This document shows, piece after piece, positions 1-9,617 of a stretch of 64,000 nt of DNA. Source of the stretch: Pollutimonas subterranea (GTDB lineage Bacteria > Pseudomonadota > Gammaproteobacteria > Burkholderiales > Burkholderiaceae_B); the NCBI RefSeq assembly GCF_002849655.1, contig NZ_PDNW01000003.1, forward strand, positions 124,001 through 188,000, written 5' to 3'. The position numbers were made by a program, and so were the translations under genes. Under the pieces are notes generated by a model. It was not told the origin of the DNA. It saw only the letters and a program-made list of their open reading frames with translations, and searched no databases. Within the stretch, counting starts at the first letter, position 1; each line of letters starts with the position of its first letter.

Positions 1-155
1 CGCTGATAGACTTCGGTGGCTCGTATAACGTCAACAAACAGGTGACCATGTATGCGGGGGTATATAACGTGCTCGACAAACGGGTGACCTACGACGATTA
101 TGGCTACGTTGAAGATGGCCGCCGTTACTGGCTGGGCATGAACGTGAAGTTCTAG
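1..155 (+). CDS. TonB-dependent receptor, C-terminal fragment
   Basis: The reading frame open from base 3 gives the last 50 residues of an outer-membrane beta-barrel receptor and stops with TAG at 153-155. It contains the motif YNVLDKRV, typical of the penultimate strands of TonB-dependent receptors. It ends in RRYWLGMNVKF, an aromatic-ended last strand with a terminal phenylalanine, which is the sorting signal of the BAM machinery. The N-terminal plug and most of the barrel lie outside the window, so the substrate (siderophore, haem or other) cannot be read. A strong hairpin terminator follows directly. Confidence 0.85.
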   Translation, partial: LIDFGGSYNVNKQVTMYAGVYNVLDKRVTYDDYGYVEDGRRYWLGMNVKF

Positions 156-193
156 TTCGGTTCGGCGGGTACAGAAGCCGTCGTGGGGTAGAC

Positions 194-232
194 AAGGGCC
201 GGGAGACGTTTTCGTTTCCCGGCCCTTTGTTC
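194..232. terminator. Bidirectional intrinsic terminator
   Basis: A perfect inverted repeat (arms 194-204 and 217-227, sequence AAGGGCCGGGA and its complement) extends inward by four more pairs, one of them G-T, to a TTTT loop. This gives a stem of about 15 bp. It lies between two convergent genes, the TonB receptor on + and the RTX peroxidase on -, and is followed by short T-rich sequence on the + side. It probably serves both transcripts. Confidence 0.8.
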
Positions 233-237
233 GCTTC

Positions 238-3200
238 CTATGCGATCAACTGCGCTTCATAAAGGTCGATGCTGCCCATGAGGCTGATCTGGAAATCGGC
301 GGTGCCGTCTCCATTGATATCGCCCTCGACCAAGGTCAGGTCGCGCCCGTCGCCGTCGGTTTCCCAACGCATTTGCAGCTGGCCCGCCGATCCGTTGAAC
401 GTATCGCCCGCTGACAAAAGCCGGAACGCCTGATTTCCTGCCATGCCGGTGTTGGCGTCGATGGCCCCCAGGTCCAGGGTGTCGCCTGCTTCAAACCCAA
501 GAATCAGATCGCCATCAGCCGCCATGGTGGACTTGAAGACGAACGTATCCGCGCCTTCGCCGCCGTCCATTACGTTGGCAACTTCGCTGGCGATGATGAT
601 ATCGGCACCCGACCCTGTTCGAACGTTCTCGATGCTGAAAAGCATGTCTGTACCGCTGAGCGCGCTCTTTGCCGACCCGGAGCCGTTGGCGCTAAGCACC
701 ACAAGGCTATCGGAACTGATCGCCGACATGTCCAGGGTGTCGGAACCTGCATCGCCAAAATAGAGATCGTCTCCGTCGTTCAGTTCGGCCACGATGGTAT
801 CGTTTCCCGAACCGCCGAAGACGTTGTCCCTGCCTTGGCCACCGGAGATCAGATCGTCGCCGGCACCCGCAAGGATATGATCGTTTCCGTCCTCGCCGAA
901 AAGGATGTCATTGCCGCTGCCGCCCAGGATGATGTCATTGCCACTGCCTCCGTGGATGAGATCGTCGCCCGCTCCGCTGTCCAATACATCGTTGCCGCCC
1001 ATGCCGAACAGGATGTCCTGGCCATCGCCCGTGTCGAATACATCCATGCCGTCGTCACCGACGTGAGTGTCTCCATATACGGGTATTACCGGCGCCTCCG
1101 GCTCGTCGGGTGGAGCAAGCACCGTCGCTACTGCGCTATGGGCGACAACGCCTTTTCCATCGCTCACCGAAAAGTCGAAGGTGACTTCCCCGGTCTTGGC
1201 TGGATCGGGCGTGAACACCCAGTGATCGCTCGAAACCCGTTCCAGACTGCCCGAAGACGCCGTCAAGCCGAGGACCATAAGTGAATCGCCGTCGCTATCG
1301 TGCACGCCCGCAAGCAGGTCGCTGGAGAAGATGGCCAGGGTGGCGCCTGTGGGTACCGTTCGAAGATTGACGGCATTCGGGACGACCGGCAAACGGTTGG
1401 TAGGGCCTCCGTGATCTTGCCCGCCATCGTTGCCGCCATCAGGCTGTCCGCCCCCGACGTCCGGCGAGACAAATTGTGGAAGGCCACCGGCTGTCTGGAA
1501 AGTAATGGAGTGGCCCTCGGTGGTGATCGTCGATGTGCCGCCTTCGTTCCTGGTCAGAACGTAATCGTCGATCGTCTTGCCTTCGTGCAGCTCCACGACG
1601 TCTTGCGAACGCAGGGTGCCGACGATGGTATCGTCTCCGCCATTGGATTTGAAGACGACCCGGTGCGCCGACTGCAATGCCGAAATATCGATCGTGTCGT
1701 TGCCGGTGGAGCCGATCACGGTGACGGTACTCATTGAAAGGCTGGTGTTGGTGAAATTGCCTTGCATCGAGAAGCTGTCATTGCCGCCGCGGCCGTCGAT
1801 GACGATTTCTTCGATATCGTTCAGTTCCGCAATAACGCTGTTATCGCGGATAATCGCGATTTCGGTATCGGCGGCCAGGCCGGTAAAGCCCTGCTGTATG
1901 GCTGACGCCCGGTCATAGACGATGAAGTGTTCCGCTACGGCTTCTTCACCGAGCACCTGAGCGGTGTCGACGCCAGCGCCACCATTCATTTTGTCGCGAC
2001 CGGCCGTTTCCCACACCAATATATCGTTGCCGTTGCCGCCGTCCAGGATGTCGTTGCCGGCGCCTCCGTTCAGCAGGTCGTTTCCACCGCCGCCTCGCAA
2101 ATCATCGTTTCCGGCGCCACCGAAAAGCATGTCATCGCCGCCGAGCCCCCTGAGCAGATCGTTGCCGCCCAGACCAATGATCACGTCTTCGCCATTGCCG
2201 CCGTCCAGTCTTCCCAATGCGCCCGTGTCGTTCCCTTCCGTGCCGGTCACGACATTCACTTCGGTGTCGCCGAAGCGCAGGACTTCGATGTTGCGCAACG
2301 TATCAATGTCGTCGGAGTAGCGGTGCATGCCCGTCTCCTCATTGACGGCCGCGTCGTCAAAATTGACATGGTCGACCGTCACCCAGCCATCGCCCTTATA
2401 GTTGATTTCATAGTTGTCGCGCGCGTCCCAGAACTCGGCCGTGTCCTCGCCGTCATCGGCATACAGAATCTCCCGAACGATCTTGAGCTGGCCCGGGTTG
2501 ATCCGGCCATCCAGCATCCAGGCACTGAGCGGCTTGGTAACTTCCTGGCCATTCACAACCATGGTTACGTTTCCGCCCATGCTGTCGACGGTATGGATCT
2601 CCTCGCCCGTGCCGTCGCGGTTCTCAACGACGCTGATGCGCGTATTGAGATAGGCATCGCCATCAATTACATCGTTGCCGCCCCGGCCTGCAATGGTGTC
2701 GCTGCCGCCTCCGCCCAGAAGGATGTTCCCGCCGACGAAGACATTCTTCAGGTCGCCCGAACCGTCGGCCCAGTACTCCCTTTCCTTCAACATGTCTTCA
2801 GTGATGATCTCACCGAGACCGTTGATGCGGGCAATGCCTTCCTCATCCAGCTCGTTGTGCTTGAAGTTGCCTTCGGGTGTCGGATCCGCGACTTCTTCGC
2901 CCACTTCGCCATCGGTAGTCCTGTTGTCTCCACGAATCACGTCGTCTCTTGAACCGCCGGAGACCGACTCGACCTGGCTATAGCGATCTCGCAGCACCTC
3001 GAGGGGGAGGGTGGGGAACATCTCGACGTTCATGTCGGCGTCGGCACCGACTTCCTGTCCTTGATGAGTGACCCAGTCATGGCCCCACATCCCGATGAAC
3101 TTCTGGATGCCTTCGGAGGCGAACATGATGTCGTCGCCGGAGTCGGCGTCGTAGTCGGCTTCTCCGGGGCCGCCGTTTATGACATCGTGGCCAATGATGG

Positions 3201-6200
3201 TGGAATTGAAGAACAGATCTCCGTTGTCGCCAGCAATGTAGTCGAACTTTCCGCCTGCCTCGATCCAGTCGTCACCCTCGTTGCCAAACAGGGTGTCGGC
3301 GCCGCTGCCGCCCTGTATGAAGTCGTTCCCCGTTCCGGCGCGCACCTCGGACCCGTCAGGCCCCGTCATGATGAAATCCTGTCCACCACCACCGAAGTTC
3401 AGGGCCAGGCCACTGCCGGCGTGGATGACATCGTTGCCCTCATCGCCGTGTATCATGTCCACTTCGCCGATATCAGTCCCGGCATTGGTAATGATGTCGT
3501 CGCCTTCGCCGCCGTGGAGCAAATCCACGCCATAACCGCCTTCGATACGATCGTTACCCTTGCCGCCCCAAACGGTATCGTCGCCTTTGCCGGCAATAAT
3601 GTGGTCGTCTCCGTCCGAACCCATCATGACGATATGGCCGTCGCCGTTATAGCGCAATAGCTCGGCCACACCATCGCCGTCATCGTCGCGGCGCTCCACC
3701 ATATCGCTGAATGCGGCAAGAATGGGATCATCGTGCGTCGGATCGTCGGCGCCGGTCATGGCCAGCTGCTTGGCGTGATCCACGTACAAGGCGTGATCCG
3801 GCGATGAGAAGATATCGGAAGGCATGGCAAAGCCGGTCTCGCCCAGGTCCGTATTGCGCAGGGCCATCTTGGCCAGGGAATTGCTTTCGAGCTCCGTGAG
3901 CATGTTCAGGCCCTGGGCTCGGCTCAGGTAATAAAACCGGTCCGCATCTTGCAGGCTCTCGAGCTGCATTTCGAACACGAATGAGAACGTGGACCCAAGC
4001 ATGCCGCCAAACGACATCTTCTGTTCGGCCAGGCCACCCACCCAGAGATCCACATTCTGCAGGCCGCCGAGCTCGGGATCGCCAGCATACGCGCCTGTCC
4101 CATTCAAGAAGTCTGCGCGGTCGGCGGGGGCATCGCTGCCGCCCATGACGAGTTTGAAGGCGGCATCCCGCTTCGCCTCGGCGGTCGTTTCGCCCGTGAT
4201 GCTGTCATGGGTCCCATAGGCCGCAATAAAGTTGATGATGGAGGCCGGGTTCTTCATGTTAAGGGCGAAATCGGTCCAGCTCTCGTAGGGCTTGAGCTGC
4301 GTATCGCCGCCCGCCATTTCCATGAACTGCGCCCGCGCCTGGTTCAGCGTGGGTGTACCGGTGTCGCGAGCGCGAGCGATATTCGTTGCCGCCAGATCGA
4401 GTGGTATCCCGAGCAGCTTATTGCGCAGTGTATTGGTGACGAACTCGTCGATTTCGTTGCCCACCTGGCCCGTCATGCCGCGGATGATCGCACCGGACGC
4501 CGTGTCGTGGTCGATGGTATCGGATCCGAAGCCCGGTGGATTCAAGAAGGCGTCGAACAGCGCGAGGTCGTTCTTGCTGCCATCGGCATTGGTCTGGGGA
4601 ACCGTTTCGTTCAACATCGAATGCCCAAATCGGTATACAACGTCGGCGAATTCGGCAAATATAACGGGATTGAGCTCGGCGTCAGGAAAGACCATGAAGG
4701 CGTCGATATCGGGCTGTATCTTGCGTGCGAACTCTTCGAATACCAGGTGCTGGTACTCCATTTCGGTAGTGAAACGCGCGGCCTGGAAAACACGTTCGCC
4801 GTCCCATTGCAGTGTCTGAGAAAGCGCAGCGAGGTCGGCGCCGGGTGCTTGCACCTGCGCCAATAGCGCGTCAAACTCCGCCTCGCCCAGACCGCCAGTC
4901 AGCCATTCGTTCAGGAACGCCCGATCCCCCGATTGCAGAGCGACCTCCTTGACCTGGTCCGCGATGTGATTGTGTTCGGAGTGGAAGATATGGTGAACCG
5001 TGGACAGGCCGATGTTTTCATTGCCGCGACCGTCGCCGGTGATGTAATGCGCATCAAGCAGTTCGTTGTCATAGCTTGTGTTTTTTTGGCGGGCATCAAA
5101 CCCGCCGGAGTAGCCGGGAACCGCATCGTCATCCTGCAAGAGTTCGCCGTCTGCGCCGGTCACGGGCGCCGCCACATGCGCGATGTCGTCCAGGAAAGCA
5201 TGGCCGGTGCGCGCGGCCGAGACCGTGTCACCTTCCTCAAGTGTGATCGGCGCTGTGGATCCGGCAATGATGGTGCCGGCAGGCAGCGCAATAGCCGAAG
5301 GATCGATGGGCGAGGCAAGGCTGCCCTCGACGTAGATGGGGTTGCCCGCAGGATCGAAGGCGGCCAATACCTGTGGCAAGCCATTTTCACCACGTACGAA
5401 TTCGCCATAGGCATCGACGAGCAAGACGGGAACATTGCCCACGTCCTTGTCGGTCAGCGAGATGCCCAGGAATTCGCGTGCCTGTTCTTTCACATCGGCC
5501 CAGGTCGCCAGGCCGCGGCTTCCCTCAAGCAGCTTTCCCGTGGAAACCGGGTTCGCATCCATCACGCCGTCGCCGTCGGTATCCAGCGAGAAAGCATACT
5601 CGCGCAGGAACACCTGATGCGATGGATTCGAGGTATAGGTCTGGTTCTGATCCACCCATGGTGTCGTAATATTGCGTGCTTCTTCGCCGACCGTGGCGCG
5701 CGTCATCGCCATGAAATTGGTATGGCTGCCTTCGACGTATAGCGGATCGTCGGGCTGTAGCGGCATGTATACCGTTCCGTTTCCGCCTTTGCTGACCAGG
5801 TCAAGGCCATGGTCGAAGAATTGGCCGAATGCGGCGAAGAAGGCGTTGTAAGAGGCTGAAATACCATCATCGGGGGCGACGTTGGGCAACTTGATGGTGG
5901 GTCCGTCCATTTCGATGCCGTACTCGTTCAGCAAGGCGGAATCGAATACCCCCTTCAGGATGGTTAGGGCATCGTCGCCCAAGCCCAGTTCAGTCCATCC
6001 TTTGTATTGTTCGTATTGGGCCTGGACATCGGCAACGGCGGCCGAAATATCGCCGTTGTATCCTGCATGCTGGAGCGCGGTGATGATTGCTGCCGGGTTG
6101 TCGGGCGTCTGATCCACGATCAGGTTCGAAATAAGACGTGGTTCGCCGTCCACCACGTCGCCCGGGTTGCCGTACTGGTGATTTTCGGGGTAGCCCGGTG

Positions 6201-6534
6201 GGAGAGAGCCGCTGCCCTCAACCCAGTGAGGGTCGGTTATCCGTTCGAACGGCTGGCCCGAGGAGCCATATTGTTCACGGTCCAGCATAAAATTGTTGTA
6301 GCTGCCGTCAACCGTGCGCAAGCCATAGGGCAGCAGTGAACTGCCGATCGCGGCGGTTGCGGCCTCCGAGCCCTCGGCATACGGATTACCATCTTCATCT
6401 TCTGTGTTGCCGTCTGCATCCACCCATATGTCGGTCAACGACTTTGCGCTAGCGCCCGAATGCGCTTTGGAATTCGCCTCCGCGATCTTGGTTTGTTTTA
6501 GAATAAATTCGAGATCGTGCTGTGTGAGTTTCAT
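238..6534 (-). CDS. Giant RTX protein with animal-type haem peroxidase domain
   Basis: This 2098-residue protein is probably secreted. An N-terminal peroxidase/cyclooxygenase-superfamily domain covers roughly the first 930 residues, with a distal-histidine motif QFFDHG (His about 242), a FHSEHN motif about residues 517-522 and a proximal-histidine motif RFGHS (His about 638). Many GGxGxDxL-type calcium-binding nonapeptides follow in three blocks, with a cadherin-like segment (about residues 1710-1810) before the last. The C-terminus (ADTFVF, GDTLDLG) resembles serralysin-type type I secretion signals. No signal peptide is seen. I chose ATG 6534 because AAGGA stands 7 bases upstream and the KLTQHDLEFIL start matches the family. 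A GTG at 6639 in the same frame would add 35 residues. No type I secretion genes are in the window. Known relatives act as peroxidases, adhesins or cell-surface oxidants; the substrate here is unknown. Confidence 0.88.
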   Translation of the reverse strand: MKLTQHDLEFILKQTKIAEANSKAHSGASAKSLTDIWVDADGNTEDEDGNPYAEGSEAATAAIGSSLLPYGLRTVDGSYNNFMLDREQYGSSGQPFERITDPHWVEGSGSLPPGYPENHQYGNPGDVVDGEPRLISNLIVDQTPDNPAAIITALQHAGYNGDISAAVADVQAQYEQYKGWTELGLGDDALTILKGVFDSALLNEYGIEMDGPTIKLPNVAPDDGISASYNAFFAAFGQFFDHGLDLVSKGGNGTVYMPLQPDDPLYVEGSHTNFMAMTRATVGEEARNITTPWVDQNQTYTSNPSHQVFLREYAFSLDTDGDGVMDANPVSTGKLLEGSRGLATWADVKEQAREFLGISLTDKDVGNVPVLLVDAYGEFVRGENGLPQVLAAFDPAGNPIYVEGSLASPIDPSAIALPAGTIIAGSTAPITLEEGDTVSAARTGHAFLDDIAHVAAPVTGADGELLQDDDAVPGYSGGFDARQKNTSYDNELLDAHYITGDGRGNENIGLSTVHHIFHSEHNHIADQVKEVALQSGDRAFLNEWLTGGLGEAEFDALLAQVQAPGADLAALSQTLQWDGERVFQAARFTTEMEYQHLVFEEFARKIQPDIDAFMVFPDAELNPVIFAEFADVVYRFGHSMLNETVPQTNADGSKNDLALFDAFLNPPGFGSDTIDHDTASGAIIRGMTGQVGNEIDEFVTNTLRNKLLGIPLDLAATNIARARDTGTPTLNQARAQFMEMAGGDTQLKPYESWTDFALNMKNPASIINFIAAYGTHDSITGETTAEAKRDAAFKLVMGGSDAPADRADFLNGTGAYAGDPELGGLQNVDLWVGGLAEQKMSFGGMLGSTFSFVFEMQLESLQDADRFYYLSRAQGLNMLTELESNSLAKMALRNTDLGETGFAMPSDIFSSPDHALYVDHAKQLAMTGADDPTHDDPILAAFSDMVERRDDDGDGVAELLRYNGDGHIVMMGSDGDDHIIAGKGDDTVWGGKGNDRIEGGYGVDLLHGGEGDDIITNAGTDIGEVDMIHGDEGNDVIHAGSGLALNFGGGGQDFIMTGPDGSEVRAGTGNDFIQGGSGADTLFGNEGDDWIEAGGKFDYIAGDNGDLFFNSTIIGHDVINGGPGEADYDADSGDDIMFASEGIQKFIGMWGHDWVTHQGQEVGADADMNVEMFPTLPLEVLRDRYSQVESVSGGSRDDVIRGDNRTTDGEVGEEVADPTPEGNFKHNELDEEGIARINGLGEIITEDMLKEREYWADGSGDLKNVFVGGNILLGGGGSDTIAGRGGNDVIDGDAYLNTRISVVENRDGTGEEIHTVDSMGGNVTMVVNGQEVTKPLSAWMLDGRINPGQLKIVREILYADDGEDTAEFWDARDNYEINYKGDGWVTVDHVNFDDAAVNEETGMHRYSDDIDTLRNIEVLRFGDTEVNVVTGTEGNDTGALGRLDGGNGEDVIIGLGGNDLLRGLGGDDMLFGGAGNDDLRGGGGNDLLNGGAGNDILDGGNGNDILVWETAGRDKMNGGAGVDTAQVLGEEAVAEHFIVYDRASAIQQGFTGLAADTEIAIIRDNSVIAELNDIEEIVIDGRGGNDSFSMQGNFTNTSLSMSTVTVIGSTGNDTIDISALQSAHRVVFKSNGGDDTIVGTLRSQDVVELHEGKTIDDYVLTRNEGGTSTITTEGHSITFQTAGGLPQFVSPDVGGGQPDGGNDGGQDHGGPTNRLPVVPNAVNLRTVPTGATLAIFSSDLLAGVHDSDGDSLMVLGLTASSGSLERVSSDHWVFTPDPAKTGEVTFDFSVSDGKGVVAHSAVATVLAPPDEPEAPVIPVYGDTHVGDDGMDVFDTGDGQDILFGMGGNDVLDSGAGDDLIHGGSGNDIILGGSGNDILFGEDGNDHILAGAGDDLISGGQGRDNVFGGSGNDTIVAELNDGDDLYFGDAGSDTLDMSAISSDSLVVLSANGSGSAKSALSGTDMLFSIENVRTGSGADIIIASEVANVMDGGEGADTFVFKSTMAADGDLILGFEAGDTLDLGAIDANTGMAGNQAFRLLSAGDTFNGSAGQLQMRWETDGDGRDLTLVEGDINGDGTADFQISLMGSIDLYEAQLIA

Positions 6535-6916
6535 CGTGAAGTCCTTATTCAGCGAAGCCTGCCCCCGGGCAATATCGCGTTGTATTGATTTCCGCGGCAG
6601 AGAACGATTGCTCTCCGCCATAGGAGTTTGGACAACCACTTCCAGGCGCCTCAGTAGTCGCTATGAAACAAGACGTAGGGAACGCTTCAAAGTGTGTATT
6701 CCTGCAGCGGAATGCTACCTGGGACACTTTCTGTAAATAATCGGGTTTGCGGCCTACGCCAATTGCACAGCTCCGCTAAATAGCCACTGGGCTGTAAGCC
6801 GTATGTCGAGAGGGAATGCCTTCACTGCCGTCGGTTTGGGCCGTGAAGAGCCGATGCGCTGTGGGAGTCTTCGATGGGAGCAACACGACCGGCAGCTTGA
6901 CCGGTCACGGACCTTT
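6535..6916. other. Non-coding upstream region of the RTX peroxidase gene
   Basis: No convincing gene is seen here. The RTX gene's frame stays open to a GTG at 6639, so the first 105 bases could code if that start is used. Further upstream are nested inverted repeats: AAAGTGT at 6689-6695 with ACACTTT at 6724-6730, enclosing ATTCC/GGAAT at 6698-6713. They are placed where a regulator of the RTX gene could bind. A 6-bp inverted repeat (6887-6892 with 6901-6906) lies just after the DUF2784 gene but has no T-run, so it is only a weak terminator candidate. Confidence 0.4.
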
Positions 6917-7282
6917 CTATTTGCGCATTATGCGTTCGTACAAGCGTACGTAGACGGCAAGATTGCCGACGATAAGCGATGCAGCCAGTAAGCCCTGCAC
7001 GTGTCGTGTGAGACCCGGCGGGTATATTGCCAGCAGCAGGTAGTGTTCGATAAAGCCGTCGCTGTATCCCTCATTGCCCGCCATGTTCCGCAGTGTATTT
7101 TCCAATGGTGTCAGCGGACAGATCCAGCCCATCGCAATAACAAAGGCTCCCCACGCCAGTGCAGGCAAATGCAGGAAGGCCATCCGTGGCCACCGCAATG
7201 CCAGCACGCCTCCGAAAACCACGAAGGCGATGAATGCGGCATGCGCCAGCAGAACCAGATTGGCAAGGACTTGGTAAATCAT
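6917..7282 (-). CDS. DUF2784 family inner-membrane protein
   Basis: This is a 121-residue hydrophobic protein with about four membrane segments. The start MIYQVLANLVLLAHAAFI, the central GWICPLTPLEN and the later GFIEHYLLLAIYP match the DUF2784 family, whose function is not established. The WxCPLTxLEN motif with its cysteine is the family hallmark. It lies 11 bases downstream of the aldo/keto reductase gene on the same strand, so the two are probably co-transcribed, but nothing links them functionally. Confidence 0.85.
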   Translation of the reverse strand: MIYQVLANLVLLAHAAFIAFVVFGGVLALRWPRMAFLHLPALAWGAFVIAMGWICPLTPLENTLRNMAGNEGYSDGFIEHYLLLAIYPPGLTRHVQGLLAASLIVGNLAVYVRLYERIMRK

Positions 7283-7293
7283 CGCTTGGTAGT

Positions 7294-8139
7294 TCAGATG
7301 ACAGGCAGGAATCTCGGTCGTGCGCCACGGGGAAATGCCAGTTCCAGACGTGTGATTTCGTCGCTGGAAAGCGTGATGTCTGCGGCGGCTGCGTTCTGCT
7401 CAAGATGCAAAGGCTGGATGGCCTTGGGTATGGCGAACACCGATGACGCTCGGGTCAGGAAGGCCAGGGCGATCTGCTGCGGCGTAGCAGCGTGGGCCTG
7501 GGCGACCGCATCCAGTGTCAGGCCGGCCGGTGTTGTGATGTCGGGAAATGCATTGTGTCCCAAGGGGCTGTACGCCACAACGGCGAGACCGTGCGCTTCG
7601 CACCAGGGAATGACGGCATGTTCGATGGCACGTTCCCGAAGGTGGTACAGCACTTGATTACAGGCGAGGCGTCCCGGGCCAAGCAGGGTCAGCGCCTCGT
7701 CCAGATCATCGACATCAAAATTACTGACGCCGAAGGACAGGATCTTGCCTTCCTGTTGCAGACTTTCGAATGCCGCGAAGGTCTCTTCGAGCGGGTATGA
7801 ACCCCGCCAATGCAGTAGGTAGCAATCGAGATGGTCAGTGCCCAAACGCTTTAAAGAATTCTCGCACGCGGTACGCGTGCCGCGTCGAGAGGCATTCTGG
7901 GGCAACACTTTGGATACCAGGAATGCATCGTCGCGACGCCCTCGGATTGCTTCGCCAACCACGCGTTCCGCCGCACCGGATCCGTACATTTCCGCTGTGT
8001 CGATGTGGTGCATGCCGAGATCGAGACCGCGTCTGATTGCGGAAACCGCGACATCGCGCTTCGCACTGTCGATGTACCAGGTTCCCTGGCCGATGACGGA
8101 AACCTGGCGGCCCGTGGTGCCGAACAAATGTTGACGCAT
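7294..8139 (-). CDS. Aldo/keto reductase
   Basis: This 281-residue NADPH-dependent oxidoreductase has the TIM-barrel signature of the aldo/keto reductase family. The catalytic tetrad is visible: Asp47 in HIDTAEMYG, Tyr52 in the same motif, Lys77 in LVSKV and His110 in YLLHW. The C-terminal AIPKA motif forms part of the cofactor site. The substrate cannot be read from sequence. The start at ATG 8139 gives the usual N-terminus (beta hairpin, then a GQGTW motif); an AGGAGG sequence stands 12 bases upstream, a little far. The frame stays open upstream to 8187, but that extension is not conserved-looking. Confidence 0.88.
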   Translation of the reverse strand: MRQHLFGTTGRQVSVIGQGTWYIDSAKRDVAVSAIRRGLDLGMHHIDTAEMYGSGAAERVVGEAIRGRRDDAFLVSKVLPQNASRRGTRTACENSLKRLGTDHLDCYLLHWRGSYPLEETFAAFESLQQEGKILSFGVSNFDVDDLDEALTLLGPGRLACNQVLYHLRERAIEHAVIPWCEAHGLAVVAYSPLGHNAFPDITTPAGLTLDAVAQAHAATPQQIALAFLTRASSVFAIPKAIQPLHLEQNAAAADITLSSDEITRLELAFPRGARPRFLPVI

Positions 8140-8271
8140 GGCTGCTGTGGACCTCCTCGTAACACCCGGACATAGGCACTGGCACATCGAAATGCCGGTT
8201 CATGTTACTACTGAACGCGGCATTTGCGGGATGCTTCCGCAGCGCCGCTTTGCATTGAACAGGATCGAGGG

Positions 8272-9303
8272 ATGACAAAAAGCAGTTTCAGTACGGGTAT
8301 GGATACAGCGCGGGTCGGGGCATGTTTCATGGTCATCGTCCTGCATGTGGCCGCGGTTAATTTCAGTGTTTTCGATGATCAATGGTGGGCGTCCAACTTC
8401 TACGACTCCCTGACGCGCAGCTGCGTACCGGTATTCCTGATGATTTCGGGCGTTTTGCTATTGAATAAGCAGGAGGACCTTCCGGCGTTCTTCACCAAGC
8501 GATTTGCCCGTGTATTGCCGCCGTTGCTGTTCTGGTCCCTGTTTTACATGGCATGGAATACCTGGCAGGGCAGGGGCTACGGCGACTGGCCGCAGTGGAT
8601 CAAGGCGGTGGCCAGTGGTCCGGTCGTGTTCCACTTATGGTATCTGTACGCAATACTGGGTATTTATCTGTTTGTGCCATTGCTGCGCCGTGTCTGGGCT
8701 TCGTCGCAGTCGTCCGACAAGCGGATATTCTTGTTGCTGTGGATGCTTGTTTCCGGATGGCCCATTGTCGGCGCGGGCTTTGGGCTCGACAGCGATTTTT
8801 TGTTGTTGTCTTCGGCAACTCCGGTCATAGGACTCATGGGCTACCTGTTCCTGGGCGCCTATGTGTACGAGATATACCAGAACAAGCTTCCCAAGGCCCA
8901 GTATTGGTGGGCGAGTGCGGGTCTTTTCGTCGTGTTCAGCGTGCTGACGATGGTGGCGACCTTTGTTTACTCACGGCATGTCAATGCACCTGATGCCTTG
9001 TTCTACGATTACCTTTCACCGCTGGTCATGGCCGCATCGGTTTGCATTTTCAATGTCTTGTACGGCCTGGGCAGCAAGCTGCGTCCCTACGCAACGGCAT
9101 TGAACCGTATATCGGCCTGCACGCTTGGCGTTTACTGCATCCATATTTTCGTGATGGACCGCTTCGAAGCCATGACAGGCCTCTTGAGGTCGGGCCAGTC
9201 GTCCTGGTGGTCTATTCCGTTTACGGCGTCCCTGGTATTTGTCGTATCCCTGAGCGTGATTATGGTACTGCGGCGCTTCAGGCCATTTATACATGTGACA
9301 TGA
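8272..9303 (+). CDS. Acyltransferase family 3 membrane protein (WecH-like)
   Basis: This is a 343-residue integral membrane protein with about ten hydrophobic segments. It carries the acyltransferase-3 N-terminal pattern: a histidine in the first membrane helix (VIVLHVAAVNF), then TRSCVPVFLMISGVLLL. Family members move acetyl or other acyl groups from the cytoplasm to surface sugars, for example E. coli WecH acting on enterobacterial common antigen. No polysaccharide genes are nearby, so the acceptor is unknown. ATG 8272 is preceded by a purine-rich GATCGAGGG. It is divergent from the aldo/keto reductase gene. Confidence 0.82.
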   Translation: MTKSSFSTGMDTARVGACFMVIVLHVAAVNFSVFDDQWWASNFYDSLTRSCVPVFLMISGVLLLNKQEDLPAFFTKRFARVLPPLLFWSLFYMAWNTWQGRGYGDWPQWIKAVASGPVVFHLWYLYAILGIYLFVPLLRRVWASSQSSDKRIFLLLWMLVSGWPIVGAGFGLDSDFLLLSSATPVIGLMGYLFLGAYVYEIYQNKLPKAQYWWASAGLFVVFSVLTMVATFVYSRHVNAPDALFYDYLSPLVMAASVCIFNVLYGLGSKLRPYATALNRISACTLGVYCIHIFVMDRFEAMTGLLRSGQSSWWSIPFTASLVFVVSLSVIMVLRRFRPFIHVT

Positions 9304-9405
9304 AGGCCGATCCAGCATGTCGTGATCGCTGATGCAGCACTTGTAGTTCGCCGGTAAAGCTCATAACATGGGACGCGTACCCTTTTCCAAGCAAGGAGTG
9401 TAGCG

Positions 9406-9612
9406 ATGACCAACCATGTCTATAAGCAACTCGAACTGACGGGCTCGTCCAGCGTAGGAATCGAAGACGCCATCAGCAATGCAATTGCCAAGGCGCACGA
9501 AACCGTACGCAATATTCAGTGGTTCACCGTTACCGAGACACGCGGCCATGTCAGCGATGGAAAAATCGCACATTGGCAGGTGTCCCTGAAGATAGGCTTC
9601 ACACTGGAATAA
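9406..9612 (+). CDS. Dodecin (flavin-binding storage protein)
   Basis: This 68-residue protein matches dodecin in length and pattern: [16 protein letters not shown], the [12 protein letters not shown] helix, and the NIQWF motif whose tryptophan stacks on flavin. Dodecins form hollow dodecamers that buffer FMN/riboflavin or CoA in the cytoplasm. An AAGGAG ribosome site lies 7 bases before the ATG. It is a single-gene unit facing the convergent lipoprotein gene, with only 5 bases between the stops. Confidence 0.93.
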   Translation: MTNHVYKQLELTGSSSVGIEDAISNAIAKAHETVRNIQWFTVTETRGHVSDGKIAHWQVSLKIGFTLE

Positions 9613-9617
9613 GAGGC

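Noticed and set aside
1927-2952. Long + strand open frames opposite the RTX gene, also at 835-1284, 3061-3660, 4207-4866 and 4933-5742
   Set aside because: They mirror the Gly/Asp-rich repeat codons of the real gene; their products are repetitive Val/Ala/Ile-rich peptides with no family features.
6803-6991. Possible small + strand gene of 62 codons near the RTX upstream region
   Set aside because: It overlaps the DUF2784 gene, has no convincing ribosome site and no recognisable pattern.
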